Part shown: positions 17,686-24,770 of the stretch, one piece after another
How positions within the stretch are numbered: the first letter of the stretch is position 1
How the letters are laid out: every line of letters begins with the position of its first letter
From: Halococcus morrhuae DSM 1307
Lineage (GTDB): Archaea > Halobacteriota > Halobacteria > Halobacteriales > Halococcaceae
Direction of reading: 5' to 3'
NCBI RefSeq assembly: GCF_000336695.1
Contig: NZ_AOMC01000135.1
Location: 29,646-84,258, forward strand
Length of the DNA: 54,613 nt
Translations under genes and position numbers: made by a program
The notes under the pieces: model-generated
What the model was told of the DNA's origin: nothing
Database searches by the model: none
Seen by the model: the letters and a program-made list of their open reading frames with translations, nothing else

Positions 17686-18237
17686 TCACTGGTCGTCCTC
17701 GCCATCGTCGTCGGTGTCGCGGACCGTCTCCTCGCCGACGTTCGCCTCGGCCTCGCTCTCGTCGACATCGGCCGTGTCCTGGTCCTCTTCGATGTCGGGG
17801 TCCGAGCCGCCAGCGCTCCGGCCCTCGACTTCGTCGAGTTCGTCGGTGTCGGCCGTGGCGTCGTCATCGACGCGCTCGTCGGTTGCGGCTGCGGGCTCGC
17901 CCGAACGCGAACCGGCGTCGCCGGCCGCTGCCGCGACCGCTTCGGCCTCGCTCTCGCCCGGAACGGTATCCATCTCGTCGGCGACGGTTTCGTCGCCCTC
18001 GCTCGACGGTTCGGCGGCGACCTGTTCGACCTCGTCGGGCGTCCCCGCCTGACTATCGGTGCTGCGCCGGCCGTCGGCGGTCCATTCGAGATCGCGGGCG
18101 GCACGACCGAGATCGGCGTTGTTCTCGCACTTCGACGAGCAGTAGTGGATGACCTCGCCGTCGACGCGGACGAACATCGTCCCCGTGCCGGGTTCGATCT
18201 CCGACCCGCAGTAGTCGCACGGCCGCGTGTCGACCAT
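17686..18237 (-). CDS. rpl24e: Ribosomal protein eL24 with long acidic tail
   Basis: The first ~60 residues are a normal archaeal eL24: zinc Cys at 7, 10, 33 and 37 (CDYC, CSSKC), [17 protein letters not shown] and ARDLEWT. They are followed by ~120 residues of Asp, Glu, Ala, Ser and Thr without clear structure, whereas family members are usually 60-70 aa in all. The tail is in frame and has the same codon style, so it is not a frameshift artefact. Overlaps rps28e by one base. The tail's role is unknown; protection of the ribosome surface in high salt or a binding tether are guesses. Confidence 0.93.
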   Translation of the reverse strand: MVDTRPCDYCGSEIEPGTGTMFVRVDGEVIHYCSSKCENNADLGRAARDLEWTADGRRSTDSQAGTPDEVEQVAAEPSSEGDETVADEMDTVPGESEAEAVAAAAGDAGSRSGEPAAATDERVDDDATADTDELDEVEGRSAGGSDPDIEEDQDTADVDESEAEANVGEETVRDTDDDGEDDQ

Positions 18238-18455
18238 CAGCGACCCCCTATCGAGTCGGCCTCGCGGGCGGTCTCCCTGAGCTGGAGCACGTCGCCCTCG
18301 CGGACCGGACCGAGGCAGTTGCGCGTAATGATCCGTCCTCTGTTCTCGCCTTCCTGGATCCGACAGTTGACCTGCATCGCCTCGCCGTGCATCCCGGTCT
18401 TGCCGACGACCTCGATGACCTCGGCGGGCGTGGAGTCAGTTCCTTCGGCGCTCAT
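18237..18455 (-). CDS. rps28e: Ribosomal protein eS28
   Basis: 72 residues; [46 protein letters not shown] and the C-terminal LRETAREA are diagnostic of archaeal eS28, a small-subunit protein near the mRNA exit/platform. Lies 4 bp after rpl7ae and overlaps rpl24e by one base, the classic archaeal L7Ae-S28e-L24e-NDK order. Confidence 0.97.
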   Translation of the reverse strand: MSAEGTDSTPAEVIEVVGKTGMHGEAMQVNCRIQEGENRGRIITRNCLGPVREGDVLQLRETAREADSIGGR

Positions 18456-18459
18456 CGTC

Positions 18460-18822
18460 CTATCGGAGGTCCTCGACGGTGGTGGTGATGTCCTCGACGT
18501 CCTCGTCGGCGTCGCCGGCGTCGACGATGGCCGCGGCGGCCGAGCCGACTTCGAGGCCTGCCGCGTGGCCGACGTCGTCCTGGGTCTCGACGAAGACGAA
18601 GGGAATCTCCTTCTCGTCGGCGAGCTCGGGCAGATGCATCACGATCTCTTCCGGGCTGACGTCCTCGGCGATGTAGACGAGCGATGCGTTGCCTCGCTCG
18701 ACGGCCTTGGTCGTCTCGTTGGTACCTTTCTTTACCGTGCCGGTGTCCCGGGCGACCTCGAGCGCCTCGATGGCGTCGTCTTCGAGGTCCGCCGGAACGT
18801 CATAGGTGACATAAACTGACAT
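18460..18822 (-). CDS. rpl7ae: Ribosomal protein eL8 / kink-turn binding protein L7Ae
   Basis: 120 residues: [31 protein letters not shown] contains the RNA-contacting NEXTK motif, and [26 protein letters not shown] completes the fold. L7Ae binds kink-turns in 23S rRNA, box C/D and H/ACA guide RNAs and RNase P. Start ATG 18822 (MSVYVTYDV) is preceded by a strong Shine-Dalgarno AGGAGG with 8-nt spacing, unlike the many leaderless genes here. The ~130-nt structured leader contains a kink-turn, which suggests autoregulation by the gene's own product. Confidence 0.97.
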   Translation of the reverse strand: MSVYVTYDVPADLEDDAIEALEVARDTGTVKKGTNETTKAVERGNASLVYIAEDVSPEEIVMHLPELADEKEIPFVFVETQDDVGHAAGLEVGSAAAAIVDAGDADEDVEDITTTVEDLR

Positions 18823-18956
18823 TGTGTAGTCCTCCTGTGCGCGAGTTCTGTCTCCCCCGCCGTTGTCAAAAGCGAGGCTTTTGACTGCTCGCCGAGGGTT
18901 CCTCGGCGGCGACCGAATCCCTGAGGCTGGGAGCTTCACAACCCCGCACAGGCTGT
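18823..18956 (-). promoter_or_regulatory. Structured rpl7ae leader with kink-turn and SD-masking stem
   Basis: The predicted transcript starts near 18952-18956, 26 bp after the TATA box. Its first bases CCUGUGCG (18952-18945) pair perfectly with CGCACAGG (18841-18834), whose last three bases are half of the Shine-Dalgarno AGGAGG (18836-18831). Inside lies GGGU/ACUC (944-941 with 846-843), then bulge UGU (940-938), tandem sheared G-A/A-G pairs (937-936 with 848-847), and a stem with CUCCC (933-929) pairing GGGAG (856-852): a kink-turn layout. The interior carries two perfect hairpins, 18890-18908 (8-bp stem) and 18865-18885 (9-bp stem). L7Ae autoregulation through leader kink-turns is known in other archaea; here it is inferred from sequence. 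Confidence 0.75.
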
Positions 18957-18979
18957 AGCCAGCGGTAGCGTAGCCCTGC

Positions 18980-18985
18980 ATAAAA
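18980..18985 (-). promoter_or_regulatory. TATA box of the rpl7ae operon
   Basis: TTTTAT on the minus strand in the context CGCTTTTATGC. It predicts a start near 18956, coinciding with the 5' arm of the leader stem. Confidence 0.6.
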
Positions 18986-19077
18986 GCGCTTTCAAAGCAT
19001 GCACGCCGTGCGAGGCGAGCGCACGGACGAGTTCACACAACGTTTTTGCCGAAACGGATTCGAATGATAATATAGCA

Positions 19078-19491
19078 ATGGCAACCCGATCCAGCGGATC
19101 GTCCACGTTCGGGAGCGGTGCCGTCCGACACAGTTTCTTTGTCGTCCTGTGGGCGGTCTGGGCAGTGCTGACCGCCAATGAATTCGTCGGGGATGCGTTC
19201 GGATTGTCGTTCTACCTGCTCCTACTGGTCGGTGGCTTCCTGCTCGGCGGTGCGTTTGTCGCATGGACGACGCAAACCGAGCGCGGTCGGATGGCGAAAC
19301 GGCTCTACGGCGACGCACCGCTCGGCCAACAGTTCGCAATCGGTATCGTGCTGTTGGTCCCGTTGGCTGCTCTGGCCTACGGTCTATCCGTCATAAACGT
19401 ATCACTCGTAGTGTTGCTCGTGCTCTGGATCAGCGCGATCGTCGGCTACCAGCAGTTGACGTTCGTCACGAATCACGCCGGACCGGAGTGA
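19078..19491 (+). CDS. Membrane protein, tandem paralogue 1
   Basis: 137 residues with four predicted hydrophobic segments (about 19-36, 43-63, 85-108, 109-128) and a basic loop between TM2 and TM3 (TERGRMAKRLYGDAPLGQQ). The next gene has the same layout and recognisable similarity: VLWAVWAVLTANEFVGD here against LLWAFWAIFFVYEYVGD there. ATG 19078 is the only Met at the N terminus. No family recognised. Function unknown; possibly a stress- or envelope-linked small integral protein. Confidence 0.7.
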   Translation: MATRSSGSSTFGSGAVRHSFFVVLWAVWAVLTANEFVGDAFGLSFYLLLLVGGFLLGGAFVAWTTQTERGRMAKRLYGDAPLGQQFAIGIVLLVPLAALAYGLSVINVSLVVLLVLWISAIVGYQQLTFVTNHAGPE

Positions 19492-19514
19492 GATACACGA
19501 CCGATCGGCATGGA

Positions 19515-19521
19515 TTTTTAT
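19515..19521 (+). promoter_or_regulatory. TATA box for membrane paralogue 2
   Basis: TTTTTAT is centred 26 bp before the ATG at 19544, so the mRNA should be leaderless. The second paralogue therefore probably has its own promoter despite the 52-bp gap. Confidence 0.55.
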
Positions 19522-19543
19522 CACTCCCCAATATAGCGTATCT

Positions 19544-19978
19544 ATGACTACTCGAACGAACGATCTCCCCGATCATCTCTTCGAACAGGGACCGATACTG
19601 GTCGTCGGATTTATCCTCCTCTGGGCGTTCTGGGCGATCTTCTTCGTGTACGAGTACGTCGGAGACGACATCCGACTGTCGGCCTTTTTGCTCGCACTCG
19701 TCGTGGGAATGCTCGTCGGCGTCGGTTACGGGCACTGGCATCGACGAACCGAAACGGGGCGGCGTGCGGATCGGTGGTATCGAAACGCATCGCTCGGTCG
19801 GAAAGTCGCGTTCGTCCTCGTCACTGCGATAGCGGTGGTCGGCGTGATCTATCTCACAGTGACCGCTGGAATCTCATCGCTGCTGCTTGAGGCAGGTCTC
19901 TTCGGCGCAACTCTGACCAACCATCTCGTCGATATCGGCGTGGTCCATTCACACGCGAGAGCACACGGGTCGGTGTAG
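19544..19978 (+). CDS. Membrane protein, tandem paralogue 2
   Basis: 144 residues; hydrophobic segments at about 17-36, 43-61, 86-107 and 108-122, and a positively charged TM2-TM3 loop (RRTETGRRADRWYRNASLGRK). It aligns without large gaps with the preceding gene through most of its length, so the two are a diverged tandem duplication. The His-rich C-terminal end (DIGVVHSHARAHGSV) is specific to this copy. No known family recognised. Confidence 0.7.
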   Translation: MTTRTNDLPDHLFEQGPILVVGFILLWAFWAIFFVYEYVGDDIRLSAFLLALVVGMLVGVGYGHWHRRTETGRRADRWYRNASLGRKVAFVLVTAIAVVGVIYLTVTAGISSLLLEAGLFGATLTNHLVDIGVVHSHARAHGSV

Positions 19979-20048
19979 TCATCGTCGAACGCATCGGCAC
20001 CGGCAGCGAGCGAGAACGATCGCGAATGGATCTCGAAAAAGGATCGAC

Positions 20049-20375
20049 TCAGACGTTCCGCACCGAGAGGCCGACGACAACCAGACAGATCACTACCGCG
20101 AGCGCCGTGATCCCGAGCAGGATCGGCCAGAGGGTTTCGGCCAGCGCGGGGCCGCTCGCGCGGGCGATGGTCGTGGTCCGGTCGATGGCCGACGAGGCGA
20201 CACTTACGATGGTGCCGCCAAAGGCCGCGCCGACGACGAGTGCGATCTGGAGCAGCGACGTGTACCGTTTCCACGCCGGTTCGTCGGAATCGTCCGCCGA
20301 TGCCGACTCCGATTCGTCACCGAAACGCTCGCGGAGCTGCTCGAACGCCGACGTGGAATCACCGCGCTCGTCCAT
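20049..20375 (-). CDS. Small two-helix membrane protein, haloarchaeal
   Basis: 108 residues: an acidic N-terminal region (about 1-38, DERGDSTSAFEQLRERFGDE), then hydrophobic segments at about 42-60 and 80-104. The start ATG 20375 was chosen because the frame upstream overlaps the divergent tmcA; both genes leave a 94-bp gap with an AT-richer AAGTTTTG (20404-20411) that could serve either. Unknown function; the pattern resembles small haloarchaeal membrane proteins often found beside tmcA, but this is not certain. Confidence 0.65.
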   Translation of the reverse strand: MDERGDSTSAFEQLRERFGDESESASADDSDEPAWKRYTSLLQIALVVGAAFGGTIVSVASSAIDRTTTIARASGPALAETLWPILLGITALAVVICLVVVGLSVRNV

Positions 20376-20469
20376 CCACTCGGCATTCGTGACGCACGGA
20401 CTAAGTTTTGTGGGTCGGGGTGAGGCAGCGAACCGACGCACCCATGCCGCCCGATATCCGTCCATCGGT

Positions 20470-22719
20470 ATGATCGCCGACCTCGCGGCCGCGCTCGGCG
20501 ACGAGGCCCGCCGGGCGAACGAGCGCCGCGCGCTGGTGCTCACAGGCGAGCGCGAGGACTGCTATGCCGGGGCGCGCGAAGCGCTCGACGCGGCCGGGAT
20601 TTCGAGAACGGCGACGACGCTCGTCGCCGACGAGAACAGCGACGGACTCGACTGCGAGCGAATCACGCCGAAACACGCCGACGAACTCCTCGGTCGAACC
20701 CGCGGCGCGGTCGTGCTCGACTGCCACGACGAGTGTCGGCCGAACGTGATCGGGCGCACGGTGGGAGCCGTCGACGGCGGCGGCCTTCTCGTTCTACTTG
20801 TGCCGCCGCTCGATTCGTGGCCCGATCGCCGTGACGGCTTCGACGCGACGCTCGCCGTGCCACCCTACGAACCCGCATCGGTGGCCGGCAACTTCCGGCG
20901 GCGACTGGTCGACACGCTCCGGGCGCATCGGGGAATCGCCATCGCGAACGTCGATTCGGGAACCGTCGAGTGCGACGGTCTGACCGATCCACCACCACGC
21001 GAGCAGCGGTCCGAACCCGCTCCGCCGGACGAACACGGGTTTCCGCGAGCGGCCTACGAGGTCTGTCTGACCCCCGATCAGACGGCTGCCGTCCACGCCT
21101 TCGAAAGTCTTCGCGAGCCGGGTGAGGTACTCGTCGTCGAGGCCGATCGTGGGCGGGGAAAATCGAGTGCCGCCGGGTTGGCCGCCGGTGCGCTGGCGGC
21201 CGACGGAAAGGACGTCCTCGTGACCGCCCCCGCCTACCGCAGCGCCGCACCGATCTTCGAGCGCGCGCGTGAGCTCCTCTCGACACTCGGCGGGCTCGCC
21301 GGCGTGGACCAGGACGAAACCCCCCTCTGTCTCGACGCAGTAGGGGGAGGGGAGGTACGGTTCGCGAAGCCCGCGGTGGCGACCGAGCAGGCCGAACGGG
21401 CGGACCTGCTCGTGGTCGACGAGGCTGCCGCACTCCCGGTCGACCGACTTTCGGAGTTCCTCGCCGCACCGGCGGTCGCGTTCGTCACGACCGTCCACGG
21501 CTACGAGGGGGCCGGCCGCGGGTTCTCGGTGCGCTTCCGTGATCGCCTCGACGATAGCGAGTTCGCCGTGCACGAGCAGCGCCTCGACGATCCCATCCGA
21601 TACGCCGCCGGCGATCCGGTCGAGGTCTGGGCCTTCCGCGCGCTCCTGCTCGACGCACGCCCGCCCGTCGTGCCGTTAGTCGAGGGGGCAACACCCGAAA
21701 CCGTCGATTACGCACGACTGAACTCCGAGGAGTTGCTCGACGACGAACACCGCCTGCGCGAGGCGTTCGGACTGCTCGTCGCCGCCCACTACCGCACGGA
21801 GCCGAACGACCTTGCGCGCCTGCTCGACGCGCCGAACGTCTCCGTTCACGCGCTACTCTCCGAGGATCACGTCGTCTCGGTCGCGCTGCTCGCTCGCGAG
21901 GGCGGCCTCTCCGAAGATCTGCGTCGCGAAGTGTACGAAGGGAGCCGTCTCAAGGGCCACCTCCTTCCAGACGTGCTCACGAGCCAGCTCCGCGACGAGC
22001 GAGCGGGCGTGCCGACCGGCCAGCGCGTGCTCCGCATCGCCACCCATCCGGCCGCCCGCTCGCGCGGGCTCGGCTCGCGACTGCTCGACGAGATACGGGC
22101 GACCGCGACGACCGACTGGCTCGGCGTCGGCTACGGCGCGACGCCCGAACTCGTCGAATTCTGGCGACGCAACGGCTTTTCGACCGTCTATCTCGCGACG
22201 ACGCGCAACGAGCGCAGCGGCGAACACTCCGCGCTGATGCTCACACCGCTGTCGGATGCCGGTCGAGAGCTCCGCGATCGCCACGCACGGCGATTCGTCG
22301 AGCGCGTCGGTGCGACGCTGTCCGGCGCGCTCGCCGCTCTCGATCCAGACGTGGTCCGGGCCGCGCTCGGGGCGACCCACGTCACTGCCGAAGTCGATCT
22401 CTCCGACCACGAGTGGCGCGTCGCCGCCAGCGCCGCCTACGGTCCCGGACTCGCCGAGATCCATCCGCACGTCTTCCGCGCGCTCGCGCTGTGCCATCTC
22501 ACGGACGCGGACAGCGACCTCTCGGCACGGGAGGAACGCCTGCTCGTCATGCGCGTGTTGCAGACTCGCCCGACAGAAGCGGTGGCCGACGCGCTCGACT
22601 ACGTCTCGGCCGGTGCATGCATGCGCGCGCTCGGTGACGCCTACAAGCCGCTCGTCGATCGCTACGGGAATCGCGCGGCCCACGACGAACGTAACCGATA
22701 CGTCGATGGTGGCGAGTGA
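20470..22719 (+). CDS. tmcA: tRNA(Met) cytidine acetyltransferase TmcA
   Basis: 749 residues with the three-part TmcA layout: an N-terminal DUF1726-like region (about 1-190), a RecD-like helicase module with Walker A ADRGRGKSSAAG near 222 and Walker B VVDEAAALP near 314, and a GNAT acetyltransferase with RIATHPAARSRGLGSRLL near 521, then a C-terminal tRNA-binding domain. It makes N4-acetylcytidine in RNA with acetyl-CoA and ATP or GTP. ATG 20470 (MIADLAAALGDEARRAN) fits the family length; longer readings run into the divergent gene. In archaea the homologue acetylates many rRNA and tRNA sites. Confidence 0.95.
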   Translation: MIADLAAALGDEARRANERRALVLTGEREDCYAGAREALDAAGISRTATTLVADENSDGLDCERITPKHADELLGRTRGAVVLDCHDECRPNVIGRTVGAVDGGGLLVLLVPPLDSWPDRRDGFDATLAVPPYEPASVAGNFRRRLVDTLRAHRGIAIANVDSGTVECDGLTDPPPREQRSEPAPPDEHGFPRAAYEVCLTPDQTAAVHAFESLREPGEVLVVEADRGRGKSSAAGLAAGALAADGKDVLVTAPAYRSAAPIFERARELLSTLGGLAGVDQDETPLCLDAVGGGEVRFAKPAVATEQAERADLLVVDEAAALPVDRLSEFLAAPAVAFVTTVHGYEGAGRGFSVRFRDRLDDSEFAVHEQRLDDPIRYAAGDPVEVWAFRALLLDARPPVVPLVEGATPETVDYARLNSEELLDDEHRLREAFGLLVAAHYRTEPNDLARLLDAPNVSVHALLSEDHVVSVALLAREGGLSEDLRREVYEGSRLKGHLLPDVLTSQLRDERAGVPTGQRVLRIATHPAARSRGLGSRLLDEIRATATTDWLGVGYGATPELVEFWRRNGFSTVYLATTRNERSGEHSALMLTPLSDAGRELRDRHARRFVERVGATLSGALAALDPDVVRAALGATHVTAEVDLSDHEWRVAASAAYGPGLAEIHPHVFRALALCHLTDADSDLSAREERLLVMRVLQTRPTEAVADALDYVSAGACMRALGDAYKPLVDRYGNRAAHDERNRYVDGGE

Positions 22720-22731
22720 ACCGACCGGGAG

Positions 22732-23118
22732 TCAGGCGTTCTTTCGGATGATACCCTCGGTCTCGGTCGTCAACACGGTCTCGCCGTCGCCGTTCTCGCA
22801 GACGACATCCGAGACGAACTCGTAGTGGTCGTCACGTTCGACGACAGTTTTGTACGTCGAACGACAGGTTATCGGGTCGCCGGTGTAGACCGGCCGCCGG
22901 AAATCGATCTCCATCGTACTGGCCAGCACCTCGCTGTCGCTGCCCATCTTCGTGGGCATCGTCGCCGTCAGCAGTCCCTGTACCATCACGCGCCCGTCCT
23001 CGTCCGGTTCGGTGTGGCGAGCCTGATCGTCGCCGGAGAGCTCCCCGAACCGCCGAACGTCCTCGACGGTGAACGTGCGCTCGAAGGTACGTGTCTCGCC
23101 CTCGACTGGCTGGTGCAT
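22732..23118 (-). CDS. MaoC-like hot-dog-fold protein
   Basis: 128 residues with the hot-dog arrangement: RTFERTFTVEDVRRFGELSGD at the N terminus, GRVMVQGLLTATMPTKMG forming the central helix, then MEIDFRRPVYTGDPITC. Members are (R)-specific enoyl-CoA hydratases or acyl-CoA thioesterases. The usual D-x4-H hydratase dyad is represented by GDDQARH, so activity on CoA esters is plausible. Start 23118 (MHQPVEGETR) fits better than the longer reading at 23142. Convergent with tmcA, 12 bp apart. Confidence 0.82.
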   Translation of the reverse strand: MHQPVEGETRTFERTFTVEDVRRFGELSGDDQARHTEPDEDGRVMVQGLLTATMPTKMGSDSEVLASTMEIDFRRPVYTGDPITCRSTYKTVVERDDHYEFVSDVVCENGDGETVLTTETEGIIRKNA

Positions 23119-23221
23119 TGCGTACCCGGAGAACCACCTCACGGTCGAAAAACCTGTCGCGAACCGACGTAGTGACGACCGATCCGTTGCACACGGGGAA
23201 CGGCGACGGAGCCTGTGACGG

Positions 23222-23581
23222 TCATCCGACCGCGCGAACGGCGAGCCAGGCGATCCCGATCGCCGCGAGCGATCCGGCGAGGTTCGCGAGCGCGTTGGCC
23301 GCGGCCCGGCCGATCTCGTCCTCCTCGATCAGGCGCACCGTCTCGAACGAGAACGAGGAGAAGGTCGTGAAGGAGCCACACGCGCCAGTACCGACCATGA
23401 GAACGACGGTCTCGCCCGCACCGGCGAACGTCACCAGCCCGAGCGCGAGGCTGCCGAGGACGTTGACCACGAGCGTGCCGACCGGGTACTCGCCCTCGAA
23501 GCGCTGGCTCACGTACACTCGGGCAAGCGCACCGAGCGCGCCGCCCGTGCCGACGAGGTGGGCCGGGTCGATCGCGGTCAT
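23222..23581 (-). CDS. crcB: Fluoride channel subunit CrcB/Fluc (second of pair)
   Basis: 119 residues with four hydrophobic segments and the Fluc motifs GALGALARVYV (GxxGAxxRY-like), GTLVVNVLGSLALG (conserved Asn), and GACGSFTTFSSFSFE with the phenylalanine-box/Na+ site region. Exports fluoride passively. Overlaps its paralogue by 4 bp, as in organisms where two homologous Fluc subunits form an antiparallel heterodimer. Confidence 0.93.
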   Translation of the reverse strand: MTAIDPAHLVGTGGALGALARVYVSQRFEGEYPVGTLVVNVLGSLALGLVTFAGAGETVVLMVGTGACGSFTTFSSFSFETVRLIEEDEIGRAAANALANLAGSLAAIGIAWLAVRAVG

Positions 23582-23967
23582 CGATCGCCTCCACCGACCC
23601 GGCGGGCGAGCGTCCGCCCCGCGAGCACGCCACTGAACCCGAGCGCGTAGGTCGCAAGCACGTTCGCGACCATCCACAGCGGGCGGGCGAGCAGCGTCGT
23701 CTGGAGCGCGAAGGTACTGTACGTCGTCAACGAGGAGAGGAAGCCGGTGGCGAGGACCAGCCGTGCCCGCTCGGTGAGGATTCCCGTATAGCGCGCCTCG
23801 TAGAGAACGAACCCAAGCACGAAACTCCCGACGACGTTGACGAGGAGCGTCCCGCCCGCTCCAGGAAGGAGTCGTGCGACGAGAAAGCGGAGGTTCGCAC
23901 CGGCGAACCCGCCGATGGCAATCAGGGCGATCGATTCGAGCGTGCGGAGTGGATGGGGTCCCGACAT
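23578..23967 (-). CDS. crcB: Fluoride channel subunit CrcB/Fluc (first of pair)
   Basis: 129 residues with four hydrophobic segments: IGGFAGANLRFLVAR, GTLLVNVVGSFVLGFV with the conserved Asn, and GFLSSLTTYSTFALQT with the TTxSTF motif. First gene of the crcB pair. Its ATG is 6 nt after a Shine-Dalgarno GGAG that is part of a fluoride riboswitch, so fluoride should switch translation on. Charge distribution of the two subunits differs, consistent with opposite membrane orientation. Confidence 0.93.
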   Translation of the reverse strand: MSGPHPLRTLESIALIAIGGFAGANLRFLVARLLPGAGGTLLVNVVGSFVLGFVLYEARYTGILTERARLVLATGFLSSLTTYSTFALQTTLLARPLWMVANVLATYALGFSGVLAGRTLARRVGGGDR

Positions 23968-23973
23968 GGCAGT

Positions 23974-24033
23974 CTCCGGGAGGAGTCATCAGCTGGCTGC
24001 CCAGCGGTTGTGAAAGGCGGACCCCATCGCCCG
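23974..24033 (-). promoter_or_regulatory. Fluoride riboswitch (crcB motif) with translational platform
   Basis: Read on the minus strand, GGCG (24031-24028) pairs with CGCC (24019-24016) around the loop AUGGGGUC; the loop's GGGGUC pairs with GACUCC (23987-23982) as the pseudoknot. GCUGG (24005-24001) and CCAGC (23996-23992) form P2. AACCGC and GCUGAUGACUCCU are the crcB consensus blocks. The 3' arm CUCC can instead pair with GGAG (23977-23974), the Shine-Dalgarno 6 nt before the crcB ATG, so ligand binding would free the ribosome site. The RNA start predicted from the TATA box (about 24034) falls at its 5' end. Confidence 0.88.
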
Positions 24034-24056
24034 ATGGGCGCGGTTCGGTCCGTCCG

Positions 24057-24063
24057 TATATAA
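24057..24063. promoter_or_regulatory. Single symmetric TATA box for crcB pair and DUF456 gene
   Basis: TATATAA inside GTATATAAC reads as a TATA box on both strands. Counting 26 bp from its centre gives 24086, exactly the ATG of the DUF456 gene (leaderless), and 24034, the 5' end of the fluoride riboswitch. No other TATA-like element lies in this gap. Confidence 0.65.
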
Positions 24064-24085
24064 CCGCCGGGATCACACGTGGCGC

Positions 24086-24568
24086 ATGGTCGACTGGTTC
24101 GTCGTCGGTTCGCTCGCGCTGCTCGTCGTCGGCGTCGTCGGCAGCGTCGTGCCGCTGGTGCCGGGCACGCTGAGTTCGCTCGTCGGCGTCTATCTCTACT
24201 GGTGGACGAGCGGCTACACCGATCCCGGGCCGCTGTTGCTCGCCGCGCTGACCGTCGTCGGCGTGCTCGCGCTCGTCGCGGACTACTTCGGCGGAGCGGT
24301 GTCGGCGCGCGCCGGCGGTGCGTCGATGGTCACGACGACGCTTGCGGCGATCGTCGGCATCGCTCTCTTCTTCGTCGTCGGGCCGCTCGGTATCGTCCTC
24401 GGCGTCGCCGGCACCGTGTTCGTCGTCGAGTTCTACCGCCACCGCGATCCCGAACGCAGCCTGCGCGCGGCGCTCTATGCCGCCGTCGGGGTGCTCGCCT
24501 CGACGGTCGTCCAGCTGCTCGTGACGGTGACGATGCTCGTCGCGCTCGTCGCGGTCATCCTTCTCTGA
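24086..24568 (+). CDS. DUF456 integral membrane protein
   Basis: 160 residues with about five hydrophobic segments and the DUF456 feature VVGSVVPLVPGTLSSLVGVYLYWW (PxxPG near residues 22-27), plus a later repeat of the same type around FFVVGPLGIVLG. Family function is unknown. Leaderless, from a TATA box shared with the divergent fluoride-channel operon, so the two units may be co-expressed. Confidence 0.88.
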   Translation: MVDWFVVGSLALLVVGVVGSVVPLVPGTLSSLVGVYLYWWTSGYTDPGPLLLAALTVVGVLALVADYFGGAVSARAGGASMVTTTLAAIVGIALFFVVGPLGIVLGVAGTVFVVEFYRHRDPERSLRAALYAAVGVLASTVVQLLVTVTMLVALVAVILL

Positions 24569-24605
24569 GGACAACCGTTGTATGCACCCGTATCGAACGA
24601 CAGGT

Positions 24606-24770
24606 ATGGCCGCGTGTGCCGAGGAAGGTTGCGACCGGCCAGCCGCAGTACGACTGTACGTTCCGTGGGCCGCGAACCGCGAGGTCTGTACGGCGCACGG
24701 TCGCGCGCTCGTCCAGCAGGACGGTGTCGTCGCCGAACCGCTGGAGGGCGCAAGCGAGAACTGGCAGTGA
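24606..24770 (+). CDS. 54-aa Cys/His protein, haloarchaeal
   Basis: A short protein with C-x4-C (CAEEGC near residues 4-9) and, about 27 residues on, VCTAHGRALV; C4H-type metal binding is plausible. The tail GVVAEPLEGASENWQ is acidic. Similar small proteins are conserved in haloarchaea but their role is not known. Its TGA directly abuts the reverse-strand stop of the HTH-GNAT gene (TGATCA at the join). Confidence 0.65.
   Translation: MAACAEEGCDRPAAVRLYVPWAANREVCTAHGRALVQQDGVVAEPLEGASENWQ

Noticed and set aside
18823-18981. Interpretation of the hairpin-rich sequence before rpl7ae as an IS200/IS605 (TnpB) end or as an N-terminal extension of L7Ae
   Set aside because: The hairpins fit a leader: the outer stem joins the predicted transcript start to the Shine-Dalgarno and encloses a kink-turn, and the ATG has a strong SD. 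No tnpA/tnpB fragment is present, and the translated upstream stretch is unlike L7Ae.
20026-20469. Longer in-frame start for TmcA reaching back to 20026
   Set aside because: It would overlap the divergent membrane protein gene for most of its length, and the added residues do not resemble TmcA, whose family length is met from 20470.
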